In this document: piece by piece, positions 12,277 to 22,950 of the stretch
How positions within the stretch are numbered: position 1 is the first letter of the stretch
Layout of the letters: each line of letters starts with the position of its first letter
From: Liquidambar formosana
Lineage: Eukaryota > Streptophyta > Magnoliopsida > Saxifragales > Altingiaceae
NCBI GenBank assembly: GCA_039720395.1
Contig: JBBPBK010000146.1
Coordinates: 1 to 64,000 of the forward strand
Length of the DNA: 64,000 bases
Direction: 5' to 3'
The notes under the pieces: model-generated
The model's input: the letters and a program-made list of their open reading frames with translations, nothing else
The model's database searches: none
What the model was told of the DNA's origin: nothing
Made by a program: the position numbers and the translations under genes

Positions 12277-12380
12277 ACGATCGATCGTGCCTTGGGGACG
12301 ATCGATCGTGGGTGTCCCAGAAACATGTTTTGGCTTCTGTTTTTCACGATCGATCGTGCCCTCAGACCACGATCGATCGT
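12277..12380. repeat. Cluster of four ACGATCGATCGT palindromes
   Basis: The perfect 12-bp palindrome occurs at 12277-12288, 12298-12309, 12346-12357 and 12369-12380, two copies being extended to CACGATCGATCGTG. It lies about 60 bp upstream of a TATA box in the solo LTR, the U3-like position of an enhancer. Each copy holds CpG sites. Confidence 0.9.
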
Positions 12381-12436
12381 GCATCGCGGTTTTTGCAAAT
12401 TTTTCTGCGTAAAATGACGAAAATGCCCCTCACCCC

Positions 12437-12445
12437 TTATAAAAA
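12437..12445 (+). promoter_or_regulatory. TATA box of solo LTR B
   Basis: TTATAAAAA precedes a purine-rich GAGAGAGG leader about 50 bp downstream. Plausible LTR transcription start region; inferred from sequence alone. Confidence 0.5.
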
Positions 12446-13251
12446 CCCATCCCACACGATTTTAGACCAAAATCTGGTCTTTTTGGGCATGGAGAGAGGG
12501 AGAGAGAGGGAGAGAAGGAGAAGAGAGGGCGGAGGCTCGATGGCATCTCGCCGGAGCACGGCGACCTCGATCCGATGCCGGCAAGCTCGGATCTAGCGTA
12601 TTTTAGCCCGATCTACGCGTGTATGGTGGTGGATTTGGGTTTTTCTCTCTCTTTGAGGCTTAGGAATGCATTAGTATGGTTGGATTCATCTTCTCCAACC
12701 TCTTGGTGGAGCTTGGAGCTTGTTCACGGTGATTTGAGCTTGGATTTCATGGGTGTTGGCATGGATTGTCATCCTCACCACTCTTTTGCATTCTTAGAGG
12801 TATTTTCTCACATTTTGGAGTTAAGGTTTGTAATTTATTTTGGGTTATCGTCTCTGTAGAACGAAAAAATTTGCAACCACTCACAAGTGAGCACGTGTCC
12901 TAAAGTCAACTAAATCATGGCAAATTAAATTTGGCCACATGTCTTCTTATAAGTTGAGTGGGATATATTTATGGCAAATAAATGTGTGCCATGTGTCTTT
13001 TATTACACAGCGTTGGCGAATTACAAGTTGCCATGTGTTTTAAAATTGCTACACAGGTGGCCAAATCAAATATTGACACTTGTCAAGTGAGACCAAATAA
13101 AAGGAAGACAAATAATTCTTCCAATCAAATGTTGCCACGTGTTCTGGTTAGGATGGCTATCAAATAATTAATATTTATCCTTTTATAAAAGATAAATAAG
13201 GGATAATTATTAAGAAGTCAATTCTTATCAGAATACTCTTCACCCTACCAC

Positions 13252-13259
13252 TATAAATA
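13252..13259 (+). promoter_or_regulatory. Element A LTR TATA box
   Basis: TATAAATA in CACTATAAATAGAGG, repeated at 28052-28059 in the 3' LTR. A typical plant TATA context and the probable promoter for the gag-pol transcript. Confidence 0.75.
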
Positions 13260-13579
13260 GAGGTAGCCCCCAAGGGTAAAAAAAGGGGAAGGAAGGAGAT
13301 TCAAGCAACAAAGCTCTGTCAGACCAAAGCCTCAAAAGCTCTGACGTGACCAACATTCAAGCATTGAAGCTCTATTGGATTAAAGCCTCAAAAGCTCCAT
13401 AGAACTTCTACACCAAAGACTCAAGACGAAGAACTCGCACCAAAGTTCATAGTCTCTAATACGCTCAAAGCCTAGAGACTCACACAAGAGATCCATTCCG
13501 CCTACATCGAAGGAGATTTCACCCATTGAATCGAGAACAAGCTGCTCAAGCCCTCGAGTCAAAGTTTCAAGGAGAGAAG

Positions 13580-13844
13580 AATCAGAGGATTATTTTACTT
13601 TGTAAACAAAGTCTACACAGAGATTGTATTCCGCTACTACAAATTAATAAAATTATCTTTTGTCCACTTTTTTTGGTCTATTTATTTTAGACACGAAATT
13701 TGTGCGTACAAAATCAGAGGATTACATTTTACTTTGTAAACAAAGTCTACACAGAGATTGTATTCCGCTTCTACAAATTAATAAAATTATCTTTTGTCCA
13801 CTTTTTTTGGTCTATTTATTTTAGACACGAAATTTGTGCGTACA
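13580..13844 (+). repeat. Tandem duplication of the LTR 3' end (R/U5-like)
   Basis: Unit 1 (13580-13710) and unit 2 (13711-13844) both start AATCAGAGGATTA and end GAAATTTGTGCGTACA. They differ mainly by a small insertion and one substitution. The same duplication is in the 3' LTR (28380-28644), so it predates this insertion. Confidence 0.9.
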
Positions 13845-13846
13845 AA

Positions 13847-13869
13847 TTTCTGGCACGCCCGGTGGGACC
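13847..13869 (+). other. Element A primer-binding site
   Basis: TGGCACGCCCGGTGGGACC begins 6 bp after the LTR end. Position and TGG start fit a PBS. I cannot identify the priming tRNA with confidence. Confidence 0.65.
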
Positions 13870-13915
13870 ATTTCTGCCTCTCATCTCTTCTTTTCATCAA
13901 CTCTCTACAAATTCA

Positions 13916-14410
13916 ATGGCTCCTAAGAAAGCTACCGCTCAAGATCCCAAATCTCACGGATCAATCAACCAAGCCGCAGATCAGGAATCAAGCTGTGACA
14001 CCCTGAACTTGGGCCCTATGACTCGAAGCAAGAAAAAGGCAATTGCTGACTTATACGCTCAAACTGCTGTGTGCAAACCAACATTAGGGTCTGGTTCTAC
14101 CACCCCTAGAAGCCCAGTCATCACCATAGACTTTTTGCGAGGAAACAAGGACACCGTTGAGGAGGATGACTCAAATACCAATTCTGCACCTGTTACTCCT
14201 CATGGAACGCCACAATCCAAGCTAATGTCACCTACAGACTCTGCCAGATTTGGAAGTTTCAATGCTGTGCCTGTGATGGTGACTAACACGCTATCTTTGG
14301 AAGAACAGATTGCAAGTATGGCCAAGGCTATTGAAGTTCTCACAGCTGCTACGCAAGAAAGAGACATGCAAATGGCTATACTAGTAGAAAAGATTGGGAA
14401 TTTGGAATAG
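13916..14410 (+). CDS. Element A: Gag N-terminal segment, ending at an in-frame TAG
   Basis: The ATG at 13916 is the first after the PBS and opens MAPKKATAQDPK. The open frame stretches back beyond it into the LTR, but that ATG fits the leader. The 164 residues are polar, with a probable coiled coil at the end (LEEQIASMAKAIEVL...QMAILVEKIGNLE). The TAG at 14408-14410 is followed in the same frame by the rest of gag-pol, so this is the true N-terminus of the polyprotein cut by a nonsense codon. CAG to TAG is the simplest explanation. Programmed read-through is a less likely alternative. Confidence 0.8.
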   Translation: MAPKKATAQDPKSHGSINQAADQESSCDTLNLGPMTRSKKKAIADLYAQTAVCKPTLGSGSTTPRSPVITIDFLRGNKDTVEEDDSNTNSAPVTPHGTPQSKLMSPTDSARFGSFNAVPVMVTNTLSLEEQIASMAKAIEVLTAATQERDMQMAILVEKIGNLE

Positions 14411-17400
14411 CCTAGGATGGGTGCACCGCAAATGAATCCCGAGTTAGGTCAATCTAGCAATACTGCTGCTAATGCGACAACAGGTCAACCGCAAGTGAAT
14501 CCTGAGTTAGGTGGGTTTAATAATATGGCCACTAATGCAACAACGGATACACCTCCGAGGAATACTAACGTAGGCGACTCTGGTAATGCTGCTACCAATT
14601 CGCCAACAGGTATGCCATATACGAATCCACAAAACATGACCGGAACTATTCCAAGGACCAGAGTTTCGTTTGGCGATTTTCATATCCCCTCAGATGGATC
14701 GATTCTAACGGACCAATTGAAAGAGTTCATTGTTGGTACCATTAAGGATAAAGTCGAAGGCAACGCTCGGTTCTCACATGCATATGCTAAGCCATACACT
14801 CAAAGGATAAACCTTTTGAGGATGCCTACTGGCTATCAGCCTCCAAAGTTCCAACAATTTGATGGCAAAGGTAACCCGAAGCAACATGTAGCTCACTTTG
14901 TGGAAACTTGTAATAATGCCGGCACTGACGGAGATCTACTGGTTAAGCAGTTTGTTCGATCCTTAAAAGGTTTCGCTTTTGATTGGTATACTGATTTGTC
15001 ACCAGGCTCAATTGATAGTTGGGATCAACTTGAACAAGAATTCATTGATCGCTTCTTCAGTACTCGTCGTACGGTTAGTATGATTGAACTAACTAGCACT
15101 TACCAATGGAAGGAGGAGCATGTCATTGATTATATCAATAGATGGAGGAACTTAAGTTTGAATTGCAAAAACAGGCTTTCTGAAGCTTCTGCCATTGAGA
15201 TGTGCACTCAAGGGATGCATTGGGGTTTACGTTACATCTTGCAAGGGATTAGGCCTAAGACCTTTGAAGATTTAGCAACGCGTGCTCACGATATGGAGCT
15301 TAGCATGGCAGCTAGCAGAAGCCAAGGTCCACCAATCCAAAACCTTCCAGTCCAAGATTTTCACAAAGGAAAAGAAAAGCAAGATAATCGTAAAGGGGGC
15401 AAGTATCCCATCAAAAATGACAACAAAGAATCTATGGCTGTGAGCTCAGCGCCGCTGAAGTTTGTACTCAAGTCAAAGAAGAAGATAGATGAAAGACCTG
15501 ATACCGTTCAAGATAAAGGAAAGAAGAAAACCACTTTGAAAGAAATGCAAGAAAAGGAATACCCTTTTCCGGATTCTGATGTTGCAGAAATGCTGGAAGA
15601 TCTCCTCAAAAGTAACCTTATTGAACTTCCTGAGATGAAACGTCCTGAGGAGGCTGGTAAGGTAGATGACCCAACATATTGCAAGTACCATAGATTGGTC
15701 AGCCATCCTATAGAAAAATGTTTTGTCTTGAAGGAGAAGATTTTAGAATTGGCTCGCAAGGGAAAGATTGATCTTGGAGTGGAAATAGCAGCTTCAAATT
15801 TGGCTGCGGTGACCTTCGGATCTCCTACCTCTTCCAAAGAAATGGTGTACGAAATGCCTATTTCTATGCCATTGCACACAACTTTTACAATGAAGTTTGG
15901 CTCGTTTGATCCTATTCGAGTTGAGTGTACGCCTGCACATTCTCCAAAAGCATCTCATTTGGACAAAGGCACTTCAGATGTAACAAAAGTGATTATGCAG
16001 TTAAATTCTAATGGGGGCATTGCTTGTTCAGAACCCGAATTGTCAAATTCTGAAGATGAAGGGTGGACTCTCGTTACTCGCCGTAAGGCCCGTAAATCCA
16101 ATTCATCAAAGTCGTCTTACGTACAACCGATAAGGACTAAAAGAAGGTCTCAACTTGCAAAAAGGTCAAAGGCGAAGAAGACTTTGAAAAATCAGAAAGT
16201 AGCGTCCATCATAACTGAGAAAGAGTTGGCACGCATTCCGATAACTTTGTGGGACTTCATGCCAAAATGGTTCCAAGATACTGCCTACCCTTCGTCAAGT
16301 ACATTGCCTTGCTATGAAGTACACGATGAAGAAGAGCAATCAGAAAGAAAAGATGATGGACTTGCCTTAGAAAAGTCAAAAGGTGAAAAAGATTCTCACA
16401 TCAGCCTTAATATTGTCGCTTCAAGCATGTCAACCATCACATTTTCTGATGAAGATTTACTCTTGGGTTCTAATCCTCATAATCGTCCTCTTTTCGTTAC
16501 TGGCTATGTTCGTGAACGAAAAGTTAATAGAATGCTGTTGGATGGCGGATCTGCTGTAAACATTTTGCCAATACGTGTCATGAAGGAGTTGGGCGTTTCC
16601 ATGGAAGAACTCTCACATAGTCGTTTGATGATTCAAGGCTTTAACCAAGGTGGTCAAAGGGCTATTGGCATGATAAGACTTAACTTGCTGATCGGAGATA
16701 TGGCTTCTAATGCATTATTTCATGTTATTGAGTCCAAGACTTCATATAACATGTTATTGGGGCGGCCATGGCTTCATGACTATGGAGTGGTTCCTTCTAC
16801 TCTTCATCAATGTTTCAAATACTATCAGAATGGGATCCAAAGGAAGATGGCGGCTGATGACAAACCATTCACAGAGGCCGAAACTTATTTTGCTGATGCC
16901 AAATTCTACTTGCAATCCAATGTGGCAAAAGATGTCCAACCTAATGCTGTACCATTAACTGGAGAGGTTAGTACTCAAGAGCAAAAAGCCACTCGAAGGG
17001 TAGAGGCAACAAATCATGCCAAAGGACATGGAGAAACAAGCAAGGCTAAGCAAACTAAAGTTACATGGGGGCAAAAGCCAAAGGATCAGATTCATATTAA
17101 TCCCACTAGAGCATCCCCTGTATTGCGTTATGTGCCAAAATCTAAAAGAAAAGAAGGACAGTCTCCTTTTATTGGGTATGATCCTACCGTGCTGGAAGCC
17201 TTAGAAGATTTAACTCTCCCAGTTACAAAGCTCGCCGTGACAAAGATAATGAAACCTCCCATCCAGGGTTTCGTTAGACCATCGCAAGGAATTGAAGTGG
17301 AGCATGGTGATTTACCAGAAAAGAGGACTAGTGGTTTTGATCCTAATGCTTACAAGCTTATGGTTAAAGCTGGAGGTAGTTGTCAAGACTTAATTCCTGT

Positions 17401-20400
17401 TGGAAACTATCCCAATGAGGCGACCAAAGGAAAGGAACATGGTTTGACTAATACCCAAAAGATGTTAAGAGAAAAGGGTTATGCTGTAGAGAATCCTAAG
17501 ACTGGCCTTGGGTTTGTTCCTCCTGCTCCTATTCGTATACCGATGAAAAAAGCTAGCTTGCAATATATCGCAATTGATTCTGAAGAAGTGGGCACAAATA
17601 TTCAAACAACACCAACAAGGCTTTCAGTATTTGATCGTCTTGGTGAGACTTCTTCACGAATGTCGGTCTTTGATAGGATTGGGCTTCAAGAAAATGCTAC
17701 TTTGGGAGAACGCAGACCAGCATATACTAGATTGGGTGATCACATTCCATCTCAACACTTATACAATAAGAAGACTAAGCGTTATCGACAAAGAAAGTCA
17801 TCTTTTGCCATCCAAGATTCTAAAGAATTTTGCAGTGTGATCCCATCTCGGATGAAGCGACATATTTCGTTGAAAATCACTACTGGTGAAGAATTAAAGA
17901 TTAAGAGTCACACGGTGGTATTTACAAATCAAAAGGATTCTGGTCAAAACATACTTGAAGATGTGTGTGTGGATAGCCTTGTAGCTACCGCATTACATAT
18001 ATCAATCAAAGAGATTCCCGAAGAGGAACCTCCGGCGGAAGAAGATGCGGCAGATGCTCCAGTAGCGTTTGAAGAAGGAGTCCAATCTACTGTGGATGAA
18101 TTAAAAGAAGTTGATCTTGGTACTCCCGATGATCCTCGTCCTACTTTCTTAAGTGCTAATTTGAGTACTGAAGAAGAAAAAGCTTACATAGATCTCTTAC
18201 GTGAGTATAGAGATATTTTTGCTTGGACTTACAAAGAGATGCCGGGTTTAGACCCAAAAGTTGCTGTACACCACCTAGCAGTGAAGCATGGAGTGCGTCC
18301 CATCAAACAAGCTCAACGTCGATCTCGACCAGAGCTAATCCCCCAAATAGAAGCAGAAGTCAACAAACTCATTGAAGCAAACTTCATTCGTGAAGTAAAG
18401 TATCCTACTTGGATATCAAATATCGTCCCAGTAAGAAAGAAGAATGGGAAGATTCGCATCTGTGTCGATTTTCGAGATCTCAACAATGCATGTCCAAAGG
18501 ACGATTTCCCATTGCCTCTGACTGAAATCATGGTTGATGCTACTACTGGTCATGAGGTTTTATCCTTTATGGATGGTTCGTCTGGATATAATCAAATTCG
18601 AATGGCACCAAAAGATGAGGAACTTACAGCTTTTCGCACTCCAAAAGGGATTTACTGCTACAAAGTTATGCCTTTTGGGCTAAAAAATGCTGGAGCCACC
18701 TATCAAAGGGCCATGCAAAAGATCTTCGACGACATGCTTCATAAGAATGTGGAATGCTATGTCGATGACTTGGTAGTTAAGTCCAAGAAAAGAGGGGACC
18801 ACCTCCAAGACTTAAGAATGATTTTTGAGCGGCTGAGGCGATATCAACTCAAAATGAATCCTTTAAAGTGTGCCTTTGGGGTGACTTCAGGAAAATTCCT
18901 TGGGTTCATTGTTCGACATCGTGGTATCGAAATTGACCAATCCAAAATTGATGCTATCATAAAAATGCCAGAACCACAAAACCTGCATGAGTTAAAGAGT
19001 CTTCAAGGACGATTAGCTTATATCCGCCGATTCATCTCTAATTTGGCTGGTCGCTGTCAACCTTTCAACCGACTGATGAAGAAAGATGTTCCATTTGAGT
19101 GGGATGAAGCATGTACTAATGCCTTCAGAAGTATTAAGTCATATTTGCTTAAGCCACCTGTCTTGAGAGCACCAATTCCTGGTAAACCTCTCAAACTTTA
19201 TATTTCATCACAATTACGCTCTTTGGGGGTTCTCCTAGCTCAGGAAAATGAAGAAGGAAAAGAAAATGCCCTTTACTTTCTTAGCAGAACGTTGACGGGC
19301 TCCGAGTTGAATTATTCTCCAATTGAGAAGATGTGCATGGCTTTGATATTCGTAATCCAAAAGCTAAGACACTATTTGCAAGCTCATTCTGTTCGACTCA
19401 TTTCTCGTGCAGACCCATTGAAGTACATTATGTCTAAGCCTGTTCTTTCTGGGAGACTAGCTAGATGGGCATTATTGCTACAAGAGTTTGAAATTACTTA
19501 TATTCCTCAAAGGGCTGTAAAAGGGCAAGTCTTAGCCGATTTTTTGGCTGATCATCCTATATCGGATAGTTGGGAAATATCTGAAAGCCTTCCTGACGAG
19601 GAAGCACTTCTTATTGAAGTTCGCCCACCTTGGAAAATGTTCTTCGATGGGGCTGCACGTCATGATAGTGCCGGTGCTGGAGTCGTGTTTCTTACTCCCG
19701 AAGGAGATATATTGCCATATGCATTCTTTCTCACTCAATGTTGCTCAAACAATGTGGCCGAATACCAAGCTCTTCTTCTTGGGCTTGAAATGGCGGTAGA
19801 TATGAAGGTTTTGCAGCTTGAAGTTTTTGGGGATTCTAAGCTGGTCATAAATCAACTCCTTCGTGAGTACGATGTTAGGAAACCCGAGTTAATACCGTAT
19901 TTTGATTATGGCACTCGTCTTATGGGATGGTTTGATCGTATCACTTTACAACATGTGCCAAGAAAAGAGAATAGACAAGCAAATGCTTTGGCTAATCTAG
20001 CATCAACCCTCATTTTATCTGATCTCCAAGTCAAAGTGCCCATTTGCCAAAATTGGGTAATACCACCAACTTTTGATGATGAAATTGAAGAAGGTGAAGT
20101 AAATCTAATCTCTGTCTGTGAAGTCGAGAAGGAAGATTGGCGACAATCCCTTATTGACTACTTAGAACATGGGAGATTACCTGATAATCGTCGACATAGG
20201 GTTGAAATACGACGAAGGGCACCACGGTTCATATACTTTAAAGATACACTCTATCGTCGTTCGTTTGATGGTGTTTTCCTTCGCTGTTTAGGAGAAGAGG
20301 AAGCTAATCAAGCATTACAAGAAGCTCATTCTGGAATATGTGGTGCTCATCAGTCTGGCCCTAAACTTCATTTTCAAATAAAAAGGATGGGGTACTATTG

Positions 20401-21385
20401 GCCCACAATGGTAAAAGATTGCATGGATTACGCTAAAAGGTGCCAAGCCTGTCAATTCCACGCAAACTTTATACATCAACCGCCGGAGCCATTGCACCCA
20501 ACTGTTGCTTCTTGGCCTTTTGAATCATGGGGACTTGATGTGGTTGGACCGCTTACTAATAAGTCTTCTGCTGGTCATGAGTATATACTTGCAGCAACAG
20601 ACTACTTTTCAAAGTGGGCGGAAGCTATACCTCTTAAGGATGTGAAGAAAGAAACCGTTGTTGATTTCATTAAAGGAAATATCATTTATCGTTATGGTGT
20701 GCCTCGATACATCATAACCGATAATGGAAAGCCATTTTGTAATGCTCTTGTGAATCAACTTTGTGAAAAGTTCAGCTTCAAGCAGTATAAATCTTCAATG
20801 TATAACGCACCAGCCAATGGCCTTGCCAAAGCTTTTAATAAAACTCTTTGCAATCTTCTCAAGAAAGTTGTAAGTAGATCAAAGAAGGATTGGCATGAAA
20901 GAATTGGAGAGGCTCTTTGGGCATACCGAACAACATATCGAACACCTACTCAAGCTACTCCATATTCTTTGGTCTATGGTGTTGAAGCTGTCCTTCCACT
21001 AGAGCGACAAATCCCTTCATTAAGGATTGCCATTCAAGAAGGGCTTACAAATGAAGACAATGCTCGTCTACGGTTAGAGGAATTAGAGGCCCTAGATGAG
21101 AAGAGGCTTGAAGCACAACAAAGGTTAGAGTGTTATCAGGCTCGTCTCTCTAAAGCATTCAATAAGAAAGTTCGACCTCGGTCCTTTCAAGTGGGAGACT
21201 TGGTGCTCGCCGTTCGACGACCAATCATAATTACTCATCGAATGGGCAATAAGTTTCTCTCGAAATGGGATGGACCATATGTGATTCAAGAAGCTTACAC
21301 AAATGGTGCTTACAAGTTAGTTGATGGAGATGGGTTAAGAATTGGCCCTATCAATGGCAAGTTTCTGAAGTGCTACTATGCTTAA
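14411..21385 (+). CDS. Element A: Gag-Pol polyprotein (PR-RT-RH-aRH-INT)
   Basis: Counting from M at 14417 (2322 residues): Gag core about 145-300 ([22 protein letters not shown]); zinc-knuckle-like [14 protein letters not shown] near 421; protease with [12 protein letters not shown] near 705; G-patch-like [13 protein letters not shown] near 1020; RT about 1300-1490 with [18 protein letters not shown] and catalytic YVDD at 18758-18769; Ty3-type RNase H about 1590-1710; a second, archaeal-type RNase H about 1735-1865 ([24 protein letters not shown]); integrase about 1970-2190 with HHCC zinc site; and a C-terminal [10 protein letters not shown] domain. Integrase has Asp2041, Asp2102 and then Lys2138 where D(35)E demands Glu (AAA for GAA). 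RT also has FMDGSSGYN instead of the usual F at the fifth place. The frame is otherwise open, which is striking for a plant element. Confidence 0.93.
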   Translation, partial: PRMGAPQMNPELGQSSNTAANATTGQPQVNPELGGFNNMATNATTDTPPRNTNVGDSGNAATNSPTGMPYTNPQNMTGTIPRTRVSFGDFHIPSDGSILTDQLKEFIVGTIKDKVEGNARFSHAYAKPYTQRINLLRMPTGYQPPKFQQFDGKGNPKQHVAHFVETCNNAGTDGDLLVKQFVRSLKGFAFDWYTDLSPGSIDSWDQLEQEFIDRFFSTRRTVSMIELTSTYQWKEEHVIDYINRWRNLSLNCKNRLSEASAIEMCTQGMHWGLRYILQGIRPKTFEDLATRAHDMELSMAASRSQGPPIQNLPVQDFHKGKEKQDNRKGGKYPIKNDNKESMAVSSAPLKFVLKSKKKIDERPDTVQDKGKKKTTLKEMQEKEYPFPDSDVAEMLEDLLKSNLIELPEMKRPEEAGKVDDPTYCKYHRLVSHPIEKCFVLKEKILELARKGKIDLGVEIAASNLAAVTFGSPTSSKEMVYEMPISMPLHTTFTMKFGSFDPIRVECTPAHSPKASHLDKGTSDVTKVIMQLNSNGGIACSEPELSNSEDEGWTLVTRRKARKSNSSKSSYVQPIRTKRRSQLAKRSKAKKTLKNQKVASIITEKELARIPITLWDFMPKWFQDTAYPSSSTLPCYEVHDEEEQSERKDDGLALEKSKGEKDSHISLNIVASSMSTITFSDEDLLLGSNPHNRPLFVTGYVRERKVNRMLLDGGSAVNILPIRVMKELGVSMEELSHSRLMIQGFNQGGQRAIGMIRLNLLIGDMASNALFHVIESKTSYNMLLGRPWLHDYGVVPSTLHQCFKYYQNGIQRKMAADDKPFTEAETYFADAKFYLQSNVAKDVQPNAVPLTGEVSTQEQKATRRVEATNHAKGHGETSKAKQTKVTWGQKPKDQIHINPTRASPVLRYVPKSKRKEGQSPFIGYDPTVLEALEDLTLPVTKLAVTKIMKPPIQGFVRPSQGIEVEHGDLPEKRTSGFDPNAYKLMVKAGGSCQDLIPVGNYPNEATKGKEHGLTNTQKMLREKGYAVENPKTGLGFVPPAPIRIPMKKASLQYIAIDSEEVGTNIQTTPTRLSVFDRLGETSSRMSVFDRIGLQENATLGERRPAYTRLGDHIPSQHLYNKKTKRYRQRKSSFAIQDSKEFCSVIPSRMKRHISLKITTGEELKIKSHTVVFTNQKDSGQNILEDVCVDSLVATALHISIKEIPEEEPPAEEDAADAPVAFEEGVQSTVDELKEVDLGTPDDPRPTFLSANLSTEEEKAYIDLLREYRDIFAWTYKEMPGLDPKVAVHHLAVKHGVRPIKQAQRRSRPELIPQIEAEVNKLIEANFIREVKYPTWISNIVPVRKKNGKIRICVDFRDLNNACPKDDFPLPLTEIMVDATTGHEVLSFMDGSSGYNQIRMAPKDEELTAFRTPKGIYCYKVMPFGLKNAGATYQRAMQKIFDDMLHKNVECYVDDLVVKSKKRGDHLQDLRMIFERLRRYQLKMNPLKCAFGVTSGKFLGFIVRHRGIEIDQSKIDAIIKMPEPQNLHELKSLQGRLAYIRRFISNLAGRCQPFNRLMKKDVPFEWDEACTNAFRSIKSYLLKPPVLRAPIPGKPLKLYISSQLRSLGVLLAQENEEGKENALYFLSRTLTGSELNYSPIEKMCMALIFVIQKLRHYLQAHSVRLISRADPLKYIMSKPVLSGRLARWALLLQEFEITYIPQRAVKGQVLADFLADHPISDSWEISESLPDEEALLIEVRPPWKMFFDGAARHDSAGAGVVFLTPEGDILPYAFFLTQCCSNNVAEYQALLLGLEMAVDMKVLQLEVFGDSKLVINQLLREYDVRKPELIPYFDYGTRLMGWFDRITLQHVPRKENRQANALANLASTLILSDLQVKVPICQNWVIPPTFDDEIEEGEVNLISVCEVEKEDWRQSLIDYLEHGRLPDNRRHRVEIRRRAPRFIYFKDTLYRRSFDGVFLRCLGEEEANQALQEAHSGICGAHQSGPKLHFQIKRMGYYWPTMVKDCMDYAKRCQACQFHANFIHQPPEPLHPTVASWPFESWGLDVVGPLTNKSSAGHEYILAATDYFSKWAEAIPLKDVKKETVVDFIKGNIIYRYGVPRYIITDNGKPFCNALVNQLCEKFSFKQYKSSMYNAPANGLAKAFNKTLCNLLKKVVSRSKKDWHERIGEALWAYRTTYRTPTQATPYSLVYGVEAVLPLERQIPSLRIAIQEGLTNEDNARLRLEELEALDEKRLEAQQRLECYQARLSKAFNKKVRPRSFQVGDLVLAVRRPIIITHRMGNKFLSKWDGPYVIQEAYTNGAYKLVDGDGLRIGPINGKFLKCYYA

Positions 21386-21399
21386 AGGCTGGATAGCGC

Positions 21400-21800
21400 T
21401 CCTCTTCGCATGAGCCTAAACTGCATGTTGCTCTTGGCCCGCATGAGCATAAACTGTGTATGGCACCCAAAAATTCAAAAAAAAAAAAAAAAAAAAAAAA
21501 AAAAGAAGCTCGTTGAATCGAAAACCTGAAAGGGCATTCAAGCAAAAGTTAGAGCACAAGAAAAAAAAAGTGAACTACGTTATGACTTGATCCTTTCCTT
21601 ATGGAATGGTACGTAGGCAACTTGGGAATCACCTAAGTTCAGTCAACCAACTAAAAAAAAAAAATCATCATGCTCCTGGCCCACATGAGCTTAAACTGTG
21701 AATGGCATTCCTTTATAAATTCATCATCATTATTTTTGAACTACGTTATGACTTGATCCTTTCCTTATGGAATGGTACGTAGGCAGTTTGAAAGATATTT
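21400..21800 (+). repeat. Duplicated block after pol in element A
   Basis: GAACTACGTTATGACTTGAT with the following CCTTTCCTTATGGAATGGTA occurs at about 21572 and again at about 21738. Each copy is preceded by a CATGAGC(A/T)TAAACTGTG(T/A)ATGGCA copy, giving a unit of about 165 bp. Long A runs lie between. Non-coding. Confidence 0.75.
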
Positions 21801-21959
21801 CAAATTCAGTCAACATCACAAAAAAAGAGAGAAGAAGTATCATAGTTATAAAAAAAAAAAATGGTGTTTTATTACTTAAAAATGCTATGACTACAGAAGA
21901 AAAATGAAGCATTTATTAGAGTAACAATGGTAAAGCTTATTCTCTCCAAAAAAAAAAAA

Positions 21960-22859
21960 TCAAGACGCCCACTTCATCGTCTTGAATTCTGAGCGTGTTT
22001 CTTCTAAGAGGTCTCGCATTTTCTTAAAGGCCACAAGTTCTTGTTCATTAATCACTGCAGATGTTTGGATTTCTGTGAGCTCTGCTTCTAAGCTAAGGAC
22101 AATATTGTTTTGCTCATATTGCTTTAGTTTTCCTTTAGCTATAGATGCCTCCAGCTTTTGGTCTTCTTCTGCCAGTCGAGCTAACTCCTCTTTCAACTCT
22201 GCTTGCTTAGCTTGTATGTTCTGCTGGCTCTTATGCATGGACTCCATGTGTTCATCATTGGCTCCCTTATCATCTAAAGCGGTAGCCAATTGAGCCTTCA
22301 CTTCATCTAAACGCTGGGTCTGCACGTCCATAGACATATGCCCCTTTAAAGAAGACTCCGTATCAAAATACCTCTTGACATCACGAACATATTGTTGGAT
22401 GCTCTCTCGCAATGAAACTGAATCGATTACTCCATTGGAGTCTATCTCATCACAGATTTTATAGGCTGTTGGTTCAAAGGAAAAAACTTCCTCGAGAGGA
22501 AGACGTGAAAGTCTATAAATGATGCGCTCTCCTAACATCAGGGAACTAAAGCGACGAGCCTTGTTAATTTCAGTGTTTAACTCAAAAACTGAAACTTCAG
22601 CACCTAAAGCCGACCCTTTATGTTGGGTGATTAAGGTTGGAGTCTCCTGTTTACTTTAAGAAGTAACATCTTCACAGTCAGAAATGCTGACAGTGATCCC
22701 AGTTGTCTTGTTAAGCATCTTGCTTCCTAGGATGCCATTGGCTTCTTCAGCAACTCGGTCAAAAAGCCTTATCCCTGCAACTGAAAGCTCACTGCGGGTA
22801 GGCAAATAATACGTATTGAAATCATCTTGCTCTTCCCCTATTTCGTCATTGTTGGGAGC
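21960..22859 (-). pseudogene. Element A antisense gene, exon 2 (coiled coil), with nonsense codon
   Basis: After a reverse-strand acceptor ATTACAG at 22866-22860, the frame reads APNNDEIGEEQDD... for 67 codons to TAA at 22658-22656. The same frame then continues open to 21960, including the 192 residues from M at 22538. That part is rich in Glu, Lys and Gln heptads (LKEELARLAEEDQKLEASI and neighbours) and should form a long coiled coil. A single CAA-to-TAA change would explain the break. The role is unknown; it probably forms the C-terminal half of the antisense protein. Confidence 0.7.
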
Positions 22860-22950
22860 CTGTAATGAAATCAGTTGGATGAGCTAAAATAATTCTAATG
22901 ACTAAATAACTTCTATAAGGTTATTTTTTCCATTAAAATAAGTTACTTAC
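22860..22950 (-). other. Probable intron of the antisense gene
   Basis: The donor GTAAGT (22950-22945) and acceptor TTTCATTACAG (to 22860) bound a 91-bp AT-rich segment. Splicing keeps the frame: exon 1 ends in a complete CGA codon and exon 2 starts with GCT. Without splicing the exon 1 frame stops a few codons later, at 22933. Confidence 0.7.

Larger units (their letters stand above)
11654..12854 (+). mobile_element. Element B: probable solo LTR, left part
   Basis: It begins TGTAATATCCG and, after a 15.8-kb nested insertion, ends GGGTCGTGACA at 30167. The TG...CA ends are flanked by the 5-bp duplication GGCTA. Without the insertion the element is about 2.7 kb, with no Gag or Pol frame and no visible internal pair of LTRs, which fits a solo LTR. 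The terminal sequences and the CTGAGTCGTCGGACTCACG block near 29709 recall long LTRs of Tekay/Del-type chromoviruses; that assignment is from memory of the style and is tentative. It contains a TATA box and a palindrome cluster. Confidence 0.7.
12855..13844 (+). repeat. Element A 5' LTR
   Basis: Starts TGTAGA and ends GCGTACA. A TATAAATA box lies at 13252-13259. It differs from the 3' LTR at five sites (for example G/A at 13200 vs 28000). The last 265 bp are an internal tandem duplication. Confidence 0.97.

Noticed and set aside
14417..14419. ATG at 14417 as the true start of Gag-Pol
   Set aside because: The frame continues upstream through the TAG to the ATG at 13916, which fits the PBS-leader distance and supplies the Gag N-terminus.
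15473..15879. Reverse-strand ORFs inside gag-pol of element A
   Set aside because: Shadows of the strong forward coding frame, without motifs.
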